This document shows, piece after piece, positions 10,796-22,700 of a DNA stretch of 64,000 nt. This stretch comes from Hydractinia symbiolongicarpus (lineage: Eukaryota > Cnidaria > Hydrozoa > Anthoathecata > Hydractiniidae). The notes beneath the pieces are model-generated. The model ran no database searches, was not told the DNA's origin, and saw only the letters and a program-made list of their open reading frames with translations. Location: NCBI RefSeq assembly GCF_029227915.1, contig NC_079880.1, positions 32,359,501 through 32,423,500 on the forward strand, written 5' to 3'. How positions within the stretch are numbered: the stretch's first letter is position 1; each line of letters begins with the position of its first letter. A program made the translations under genes and the position numbers.

Positions 10796-13700
10796 CTAGA
10801 AGAACACATTAATTTCTCGTTACTGTGGAACAGATTGTTTGAACAATCTTCATAATCTAACATAGCTTGATTTTTCGTAATATAATGTTCTAGCAAAAAT
10901 TATGAATCACTTTTAAAAAGCATGTGTAACTATCATTTTGTATATTCCTGATATAGTTATTCGAATTATATTATATTTCAATTCAAAAAATCACTTTGCA
11001 AAATTGGAAGTATTACAGGGGCAATTAAAAAAATAATGTATTTATTTTAAACTAAAACACAGAAGAACAACAATAGAAGGTTGTGCCAATCGAACTTCGT
11101 GTTTTTGCTTGGCTTCAAGGGGCTAAAACTGACGTACTTAAAGTTTTCAGTTTTAAATAACTCCTTGGGAACTCACAGTACTCTCTAAAGCCCCCAGTTA
11201 CGCAAAATAAATTATTAATTGGAGCCTAACAAACTGAATTGCTAAGTTCTAGTTAATAACAGGGTTGTAAAAGCATGTTCATCTACCTGAGCTTAATGCC
11301 ACTGTATGATGTTTTCCACATGACACTTGAGTGATAAATGTGTTGAAAGGTATATTCTTTACTAGCCTATACATGCAAAAATATTAAACAATCAAAATAA
11401 AAAAAAACACTTCGAAAAACACTGTGTCTTTGTGCATGTTGCATCACTTCTTCCATGAAAAAAACAATTCTCTTCTGTAATTTATTAGGATAGATTTGCA
11501 ACATAAACAACTGATCATCATTCCAATTCCAATCCGTAATATAACAAATTCAGTTTTTTCATTGCCAATAACATTGGTTTTACCATAAACAAATAAAGGA
11601 ACATTTGAATACCTGGGTACTGATTCTGATTGCTTTTCAGAACCAAGCTGACCTTTACTATTATCACCGAATGTAAACATTTGTCCATCTTCACTAATAA
11701 TCACACTGTGTGCCTCACCGCAGCTTGCATGTTTAATAAAGTGTGATTCCAACGCTGTAATTTTCTCTAAACAAAGATACAATAACAACGCGCCTTCTTT
11801 TCTGCAGCCGAGGTAAAGGTTGCAATTACAATAAAGGTGTATGTAAAAATTCTGACGGTCTAGTGTGGGAACTTTTACCTGCTGAGTTTCTCCCCTGAGA
11901 TATTCGTTCCTCGTTGTCAAAATTGTTTCATAAGTTTTATAAGTCATCGTAAAAAATACAACTGCTGTAGCAAATTTTATTATCAAGATTTAATAAATTT
12001 GTATGTGTGTGGCTCAAAGTGAAGAGGTTGGTCTGAAGGTAAAATATATTCATCACTTGAAAATGTACGATAACCAATATAAAACACACAGAAAATACGA
12101 AAATACATATTCTATTATCTTATTTGACAGATTTTTATCACAGGAAAAATACCGCACAATGGTGCAAACTGCAAAATAGAAAAAACAGAAACAAAATTAT
12201 AACTTAAAAGTTTTGAAAATTTCGTTTTTGAATAGGAAATTTCTATAAAGAAAAAACTGAAAAGTTTAGGAGCTGGACAAAACGTCCCAATTATTAACAC
12301 CCCATAAAGGCCAGGTTGATCTAACTTTCTATCTTACCACGATTGTTTGCTAGTTTTTTTTTAGTCACTATGTATATATTTGGAACAAATTCTGTGAGAC
12401 ACGCAAATGGTAGCCTAATAGTTGAAAACCATCATGCTGTAGATCCTGTTATTTTCAGGTGTTGTTGGGGTTTCCTTCTTAAGAATTTAAAGGGATAATA
12501 GTACCTTTAAGGGCACAGATAATATGTAGTCGAACTGGTACATCTGCAGTGCTTAACAAAATTAAACGGTATGCCGTTTAAGCAGTCAACATTTCATAAC
12601 TCAGGGCTAATTTTGTTTAAAAAGTGTTTTTATTTTCAAAGCAAATATTTTTAGTGAGTTTTCACTATTGTAATCATTATTTATTCCAGATTGAAGCTTC
12701 TTTTGACTACTGAAAGTTGAACTGTCACAATTTCAAAAATACCTGCACAAGGATGTATGTGCCTCATTAGCCCTTCATCAATGGACATGATTTGTAAAGT
12801 ATAAGGGCAGAAACTTTCGCGGGCATTAACTTTCGCGTGTCAAAAAAACACGAAATATTTGACAAAAACTTTCGCGTTTGGCGATTTTTGAAATAAATTT
12901 CGCGGAAAAAACTTTCGAGAATTCAAAATAAGGTTCATATTCGCGTGAAAAAACTTTTGTGAATGGGCAAAATCCAATTCATTAAATCACATCTAAGGTC
13001 TTTACCGTAATCAAAAATGTATAAAATATACAAGTTTAGGCTAAGTAAATTTAATTATCTGGCTCTTCCCATTCTGAGTCAGTATCGTTGTCACTTTCTT
13101 GAATCTTGCTTCCACATAACGCTTCAAATTCCTCAACTGTGACATCACAAATTGCTAAGAGATGGCTATCATCAGATTGCTCAACATCATTACTCAGCAT
13201 CGGATCTATATCTTGGAAAGGATCAATCGATGGCATTTTGTTTGAGCCGAACGGAACCAACAGAAGACATAGCGGTTGGAAATCTGTTCAATTTCGTCAT
13301 GACTTGCCGCCTACAGTCGTTACACCGCAATCCCCTGGCAAAAGGAAGAAAAAGACTGCATCCACAAGCACTACTGTTTCAAATAATCGGGACATCCAAG
13401 AAATGCTCGCAGCTCCAAAGAAGGAAAAAAACACCAGGTGTTATTGTAGTTGATGACGATTAAAGTAGAAATAAATCATTACTTTTGAAAATTTCCCCGT
13501 TTTTATGATTTTTTTTTATGGTGAAAAAACCTTCGCGTTTTGAAAAATATCCATGATTTTGCGTGAAAAAACTTTCGCGTTTTGATAATTCAGAATTTCC
13601 AAAGGCACAAACTTTCGCTAAAAAATGACCAAAAAATGTGGAAAACGCGAAAGTTAATGCCCGCGAAAGTTTCTGCCCTTAAATTAGCTATTATAATTTC

Positions 13701-16700
13701 CACTGCTGAATTAAATTGTTTTAAACCATTATCCCCAAAGTCAATTCCCTGATTGCTTTTAATGCAATGTGATACACATCATTGCATATTAAATTTTTTT
13801 ATTTCACTTTCTCACTTAAATATTTTAGGATAATCATTAATTTTTACCATTAGAAAGCCTTTAAATATGGCATAAGGTAGATTACTTTGTTACAAACCAA
13901 ATTTTAATTAAAAGAAGTTAAATAATCATACACATTATATCATATTTATATGCCTGCTTATATTAGTTGTACATTATAACCACACTTTAGCCACTTTACT
14001 AGACGTGATATCGCAAGTATAAGCAATGTACACAGATGACTTAGCCAATTTTTATAGTCTGGCAGAAACATTTCGATGGACACTGCAGAAATAAAACTTT
14101 CTTAAGTCCATTTTTGTCCTGTGTTTTTTGGAAATATAAAGTTATAAAGTTGTTTTTTTTAAAAAAAATATACACGTAGAATCGAGAGTAACGAAGTAAA
14201 GTCGCTTTAAAATTGGATTTAAAACTGTAGTTAGAAGTCAGACTTAAGAAAGTCAAAGTAGTGAAGTTGAAAGTAGATTTGAAAACGGGTGTTAAAAGTT
14301 GAGAGTTTGAAGTTAAAGTAGCTACTCAGCTGCAACATATGTTATAATTTTTACCTTAGTATGTCAGTTGGATAAAATGTTAGCTAGCTAGATATAAAGA
14401 ACATCAACATCTGATTTTATTTTGACTGTATTGTTCAACTTCACTTTGTGTTTACGATTTCAGATGTTCAAGAGGTTCTCGCGTTTTTAGATTGGTTTTT
14501 CGTAACGTTTTCATAATTTAACATTTTAATCTCTCAACGCATACTGACTTTACACTGGCTTTAGCTACAATCCTTGCCTAAAGTAGTTTAAGCGAACACA
14601 AACATTTACCATAGATAACAGAGAATCTGACATAGACAGAAATACTGTTTTTGTCCCCCTTACCGCCTTTTAACAACATTGAAGGGCATAGCAGTACACT
14701 TGTCCCCTTAAAAAAGGCCAGAAATCAATATTGTCTGGGGTGCGGCGCTGAAACTATATGAATAATTTTGAAAAGTGTTTCAACACTTTTGGCAAAGATT
14801 GTTGCTAGCTAAAAGCTACATATGAGCACAATGTGGCAAGTAAAATTAACTCTACTTAATTTAAATATTTATTTATTTACAATATTCTTTTTTTCTTCTT
14901 CTTTAAACGTTGTCCCACCGTATAAATTTGTGTTTCGGTAATGTCTAACCAGAGTAACCCAGAAACCATGTATGTTGATTGTGGCATTTTAATAATACTG
15001 GGAGATTTGTGTTTTGACATATACCCAGTAACTATTTTCTCTCTAATCCAGTGGATTCCTCCAGGGAGCAATCAGCTAGTCTCAAGGATAATAGCTGTTT
15101 ATCGACTTACTGCGATATGCCTATTTCTGTGGATTTTCAACAGACTAATGACAAATCCCTTATATAATCCGTCTGTAAATGCTAATTTTCTATAAAAGCA
15201 AAGGATTAACATAAAATGATTTATTAACAAAGAACTTGGAAACAGGTGAGAATCACTGATCTAGGGACCCCCTGGGAGCAGAACTGGGCGAATTCCCCAA
15301 GGCTAAACCCATTTCTACACGGACAGATTGATTACGTCATTAAAACCTTTAAATCTCATAATATCTCTGCAACTGTTCACAACAGCATGTACACATTTTC
15401 TTGCTCAGCGTTTTAAGCTACAAAAGAGTGGGTTAATAAATTTAGATATCGATAGCTCATATCATCAAAGTTCAAATCACTGATCTTTAACATTGTTTTT
15501 TTATCTGAGTGGATTTGGGTCTAGTGTTGCAATATTTGTATTAGCTAAGTATGATGGTTTTGTCGAGGTATGATGGTGGGGTATTCCAATTTTCTCTTAT
15601 CATTTTTCTTTCTAACTATTTGGCTGTTTTTGTCATGATTTTTACTTATTTCAATATCTGAAGTACAGAGACAAAGAATTAAATCTGTCTACAGGAACTA
15701 ATATGAAACAATATGAAAATAGCTGCAAAAATATCTTATGTAACCGTGGATTGCGTATATGCTTTGTTAAAAGAAGAAAACACTAATCCAGCCTAAAAAC
15801 AATATTTCAATTTTTCAATTAGTTTGAACTGGGCACCTAAAGAGGGCCAAAACAGCCATAATGCCACCATGTCTAAATACACCTAGGTCGATGAGTCAGC
15901 ACTGAAAGCAGATAGAAAGTGACAGACCTAGGCCAATTTACTCCCTCAGTTCTAGCACAAATTCAATTTCTATCACATCTAAGACAAATCTTGAAATTAG
16001 CAGAGATTTTGTCTAAAGTGTATCAGGACCAAAAGTGGTAATAAGTCTTAATTGTGTCTAGATCAGTCTATTGTATCTACTACTTTCAGCCACAATCAAA
16101 AATAATTATAAATTGTGCTGGAACTGAAAGAAATTTTCTAAGCTAAAGAAATGGCTACAAATGCAATGAAAAACGGTGTATATTGAAAAAAGACTAGATT
16201 TATTGAAACTGCAAGGGATAATTCTGTAGAAACCTTCATTTTAATGGTGCTAAAAGTCTTGATGTTAATCAGTAAATAGATTATGAAGGAACACAATATA
16301 ATAATTGTAATAATAAAACTGAAACAACCTAACCACAGGTGAGTACAGATATATGAAAATTATCTTAGTACCCCCAAGAAATTATGGATAAAGAATTTTA
16401 TGACATTTTCAAGGAATTGATACGTGTTATTCTCAAGAGGTTGGAAAAACTATGTGATTTTTTAACCAATGGATCTGGTTGGATAATTTCTATAAAATTG
16501 TAGGCATGAATGTAGAAATACATGTGCATAATCCAACAAGAGCATTACCCTATATTGAAGGGGTCCTTTTATGTCAAACTAATAATGAGCTAAACAATAC
16601 AGAATAACTGCCCATTCAACTAAGTAATAACGTTTTTTCTCTTCAAATTAACAACGAATAAAGTATTTCCAAAAAAAAAATCAAATTACAGCCTCTTCTT

Positions 16701-19700
16701 CTATTCCATGGCTCGTTCCTCTCCAACTAGAAAAATAATGGCGCTTGCCGTATACATCATTACCAGAATCTTTACAGACCAGCAAAAATAATTCTTAACA
16801 GACGAATTAAGTTACTAAAGTTATTTAAGAGCAGATAAAAAAGATTTTTTAAAAATTATTTGAAAACTTAGTGCTAGATTCTTAATTTAAACCTGGAAAA
16901 ATTTATATAATAGCTATTACATAAATCAACCAATTTTATGTCCTACAGCCTCAATCTCGTTCACAGTATGCGACAATCCGCTGCACAGCCAGAAATGTTC
17001 GAAAATCAAGAAATTGATGCGTGGTCACTGAAAATAATACTTTTAAAGTTTTTTAATTCAATCTTAAATTTGATGCAACTAATCAGTGTAAAAAGCAATG
17101 AGGAAACTTGAATAAAAGATGTTCAAAAACACTAGTTTTTTTTAATTGGTTTTAGTAAAAGTAAAAACGTGTGTAAAGCACATTACAATGGGTTGTTTTA
17201 ATAGCTTTTCGATGTGGATATCTGGTATTGTTTTTCGGTCCATACATCACAGACATATATTGGATTTGCTAGCAAATTCAAAACAAGATGTAATGGAGGT
17301 CGTTAAAGCTTGTTAATGTTTAATATTGTGATTCTTTTTGTTCTTATAGTACTCTAGACAATAGAACATCGTCGAAGTGCATTCTATACCAAAGGGGAAG
17401 CAAAGATATAAAGACCAACAGGTAATATCCTATATATCTCTTTAACAATGGTAGCAGAACTGGCAACGTTATCCACTGCCCAATTGTAATTGGAATACTG
17501 AGGTATTTATATTAACTCTTTTGCTTCAAATGTGTACAATGAGTGGCATAAAATCACCTCCGGTCTTCGAAACTGAAGAAGACGACGATTATGCATCATG
17601 GAAGAATGATGTTGAAGTTTGGCAATGCTTCACAAAGGAAGAACCTAAACGTCAAGGACTTGCTGTATATCTGTCATTGAAAGGCTAAGCTCGGAAAGCA
17701 GTTTATGCCATATCACTTAATGACTTGAAAGGAGATGATGGTGTCCAAGTGATTCTACAAAAACTTGATGAAGTGTTTCAAAGTGACCAGACAACTTGTG
17801 CATATCATGCATTCAAAGAGTTTGTAGAGTATAGGAGGAGTAGTGAAGAGAATTTTTCAACCTTCATTGTGCAATATGAAAAACAATACAGAGAAGTAAA
17901 GCGGTACAAGCTAGAATTACCGTCGGGTGTGCAAGCGTTTTTCATAATGCACAGGCCGGTACCTGTAACCTTAAGGATAAGGCGTCTTATTGATTCAGAT
18001 GATGAAGAGGACCCGTTCGTCGTCGTATAATAAACATGAATGATTTAAAAAGAGAAGCGAGAGAGCTGGGTATTCGTGGCTACTCCACTATGAAGAAGAG
18101 TGAAATTATAACCGCGATTCATAAAGTGAAGTACAAGGATGCTTCAGCACAGAAGGACGGTCCTTATTGCAAGCCATGCTCAGATATCGCGGCTATGAAA
18201 ATTTCAGAGGAATATATCAGAGGCCTCGAGGCGAGACAAACGCGAACCATTATAAATGGTGATTTTATGATTGATGCAACTACTGGTGAGATTGTGGGTG
18301 TCATTTAGTGTTTTCTACAAAACATTAAAATTATGAATATTCAAGCGGTTTATCTAAGTAGTGCTTACATATTGCGCAGACTGTAGTTTTTTCAACAACT
18401 CGAGTTTACGCTCGTCTCTGCCTTTAGCTACTAGTTGCTGCATTTCTTGTTCATTAATCGTCTCAACGATTTTCTTAGTGCGTTGTCGGATCTGTTCCTT
18501 CAATAGGAGATATTTTTGCTTCTCTTGCATTATTAGACTGAATTCATAATCACTTATCACTCCATTCTCAATAGCCCTTGATATAAGATCAACTATACTA
18601 TTCAGCTTCGTTTCCGCCAATAATCTTTATACTATCGTGTTTTTTGCGTTTGTAATTCAGCTTTTTACCCCCTTGTTTTAAGGCCGTCTGCATCAACACT
18701 ACTGATATGGTGATCCCTCCCATTGCTACCGCCAATGGGACTCCAATACCACTGAGCATACTAGCGATACCTACCCCTGATGTTATCACGCTTATTGCGA
18801 GCAATCCATGATCCATGTAGTGTACCCAAGTCCCATGCATTCCAAATTTTTAGCGAGTTTTTCGCGCTGCTTGACTTCAGTTCGTAGAAAATGTTCAATC
18901 TCTTTGATCTTCTTCAGACGATACACATGCCCCTCGTTATTCTCATGATCTGGAGCACTCGGTGGTAAGCTCGGGTATAATTTCATAACATCATCATAAC
19001 ACCATCGTTAGTCCTACAAATGATACGTTTTTATGCGAGTGGTATTCATCCATCAACATGAACTCGAGACGATCGGTGGATCCTTTCAAGGGTACGTATA
19101 CGACGGAATCAAAGCTCCACACAAGTATGTCCCCCCATTTGTTTTCTTTTGTGGGCAATATCGCTAGGGTTTTCGATTTTTTCCCATCTAGCAGGGCATG
19201 GCCGTCATCTAATTGATGACATGTTAGCCTTAATCTTTGATGCACGTCTGTTTTATACGGTGCGTCATAATCGGCCTTTTGATAATATTTTTTACGAGGA
19301 TCGAATGTGAACCCTAGGAGCTTGTGAAGTGTTTCCCCAAATACTAGGGTATATCCATCATGAACCCTTATTCTGCACAAACCGTTATTTAGCACAAAGA
19401 GCTGTACCTTACCCTGTGCCTGGGTATTGACAATAGCTGCTATATCCTCAATCTTATACAAGGCGTTCATTAGCTCTATTCTTAATTCCTCTTGAACGGA
19501 CCCAGCCTTTCGGATTGCGAAATCATTATTGCTATAGATAGATCAATTACCCTCATTTCAATATTATAAAGCCGAACGAAATGCACCAATTCGACTTGCT
19601 CTATATGCCACATGACAAGCTGTATAGTAAAACATACAAGTATATCCTCACAGGCATCGACGTGGCTTTGAGGTATAAAGTAGCTAGGCTGTTACGTACC

Positions 19701-22700
19701 AAAAAAGCCAGTGAAGTTTCGGAGATGTTGAAGGGCATATACAAGGCCTGACCTCTCCAATACCCCAAGACTTTCCAATGCGATAACGGCTTGGAATTCA
19801 AGTCGGATGTGACAAAGTTGTTAGAGACCAATGGTGTCGAGATAAAGCGTGCTACTACCAAATACCACCATACTTTCACGGCGTTCGTGGAGTCCTACAA
19901 CAAGGTACTCGCGGAAAGATTGTTCAAGCCTCAAGATGCGCAAGAATTGGTCACTGACGTACAGAGTACCACATGGGTCAAGCACCTGTACACTATCGTC
20001 AAGAGTTTGAACAACACCAAGACGGCTATGATAGATATGAAACCTTCAAAAGCAATTAAGCTTGATGACGTACCACTTGCGAAAAGCGAGGAATATCCTG
20101 AGGAAAAGCCTCTACCTGATGATGGCCTATACTTGTACCTCCTGCCACCTGGAGAAGAATGGGGATGCTTGGAGACGTGCAACAGATGCCTGGGGGTCTA
20201 AGCGTACGTACAGACTCGATCGTATCGTGAAAGGTACCCGTCTCCTATACTATTTGGTAGATGGGCCCTCGCGTAGTTTCGTAACAGAGGAATTGATGCT
20301 AGTACCTGAGGATGTAGAGGTACCCCCCGAGCATGTGAAAGAATGGTAAATTTCTCGATTTTTGTGGGTTCATAACACACAAAACCACGCGTCTCTAATC
20401 TTCTAATGCTGGATCACCCAGGTCGTATAAGTCGTCGCGAGTAAGGTCAATAAGCCTAAAATGTCATATGTATCGCTCCATATGTCCCTCTTCTTCAAAC
20501 ATATTAAAGGCATGCATGCCATTGGCGTTATCGATGACAACAATTTCTTCAGACTCAGGAAATCGAACCCTTATCCATCTCCATTTCTTTAAAATACCAC
20601 GCCTTTGAACACGTGCACAATAGTAGGGAAGATGATGGTATTTATCATCATCAGGTGTTGTATGTTTACGAAAAATCATAATAACATTATCCTTCCCTGG
20701 ATTATATGCATGTGGTACATATCTCTGGCGGAGTCCTGCAATTTCCAATGTTCGTAGATCCAGCTGGTTTTCTTGCTCCTGGAGATCATCGTTGAGCATT
20801 GATAGAGCTTGACGATGCTCTTCGATGGTTTCTTGTAATTTTTTAATACCCTTTACCGCAACCCATCTCATAATCTCAACGGCCTTTGATTTTCTCGAAC
20901 GTGCACAAATCTCCAAAGCATCATCCAATGGAATGAAAGCATCATGAGGATTTTTTGCTTTGCCTAGGGTTTGGTTTGAAACCAACCCTATTTCATTACG
21001 TGAAATGATTGGAATATCTCGATATGACTCTGCAATATTAGCAATACCCAAGAACCTTCCAAGATCTGCACGTTTAAAAAGAGGCTGATTTTGCGCATCG
21101 AATAGAGTCTCAATGGCTCCAGCAGGGAATGTGTTAAATTCAACAAGACAAGACATCTCCATTTGATTTACATCGCTCCAACCAGGGTCACAATGAGTAG
21201 GACGGTTATGAAAAAATACTTGGTATTCCTATGGATTCTTTCTCTCTCCAGAACATCACGAAGCTCTTCCTGGAGGACCTCTATACTCTGCTCCAAATGT
21301 GCCATTTCTTCGTGACAGACATCCAACTGATTTTCTAATTGATGTATATACAACATTTATTCTTGAACACTCCAGGCCCTAGGGTGTTCCAATCTAATCT
21401 AGAGACAGGTATGCTTTAATTTTTTGAGTTTAGCTTTGATAATGGTTATATCTTCACTATTCATTACATCATTTTCTTCCTGAATTATATCAAGCTCTTT
21501 CCTATTTTTTGGATACCATACAAACAGTTGTTTAAGTTGATCTGTTACCGTTAAAGGCACCTTCCTATATCTTTGCGTCAACAACCACAGTGAGTGCTTT
21601 CGATGCCTACCACTGATCGCGAGTTCAAGCAATGCTCCACGAGTTTTATCCATAGATTCGTCGGCTATCATGTCGTCGACGATAAATAAGCTTTCTTCGC
21701 CTGCCAGCAGAGACGACAGTTTTTCGATCCATTCAAATAACTGATCTCGTGGATCAATAAGAAATACATAAGGATCTTTCCAAAGCAATGGACTATCGAG
21801 GTAAGTCCTATTGTAACGTATGGCGGGACAGAGGATTATAATATTATGAAAGTGACACCTGCATTCATTTTCCAGGAGGTTGAGTACACGCTGCTTCTTT
21901 CCACAAGAAGTGGGTCCCGTAAAGATAGCTGTATGGGGTTGTAATACAATATCTAGCATTTATTCTTCATGTATACCATGTGGTATACACGAAATTTGCA
22001 TGTGCTTACTTGGGCTTGGGAACGATAGAAGCTAAGATCCATCCTTTTGAAACGGCCATCTCACGGCTTACTCGCCCTGCGGTGAAATATGCGATCATCT
22101 TCATAACATCGCTGGTATCCAGCTTAGTGCTGGGGCTCGAGATCCCAAGGAATTTCTTCCCAACCATGGCATATCCAATTGTGAACCCGAGGTCGACAAC
22201 TGTCTCATAGATCATGTCTATAATCTCCTTTTGCTGAGGGGTAACATTCGAACTCATGCTTTATTATAGGGCTCAACGCATGTGAAATATATCAATCTCG
22301 GGCTGGGTTTCAGATTTTTGCTGAACCGCTGGTGGAGGCTGGGTAGGCGCGGGTCTCTTAACGATAAAATAGTAGGCACCTACCACGAAAATTATTATAG
22401 TGGCCAGGCTTCCACCAATGTATATTCCACTTCCTGACTGTATAGAAGTGTCCCCAGAAGAGGTTTTGACTGGAGTAACAAGAGCAACCTCTTGTTGTTT
22501 CAGATCTTCCTTTCTCTTTTTCATTAATGCGGCTAACTTGTGACCTTGTGCGACTCTACCTGGGTGCTTCACTGGCTTTATTACCCTCTGTTCTTGTGAT
22601 TGTTCGTTGCTCATCTTTTATAGGCTGCGAGGCCTACAAAATCTTCTTTTTATGATGGAGAGCTTGTATCATTCACCAGTTCCCCCGAATAGGGGGAACT

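Noticed and set aside
11444-11986. A 180-residue minus-strand protein
   Set aside because: Only 11613-11766 looks like RCC1; canonical splice sites bound it, and the rest is intron read-through.
13106-13463. Two overlapping plus-strand frames in the CTTTCGCG element
   Set aside because: No transposase or other similarity; they overlap each other and an opposite acidic frame, as expected by chance.
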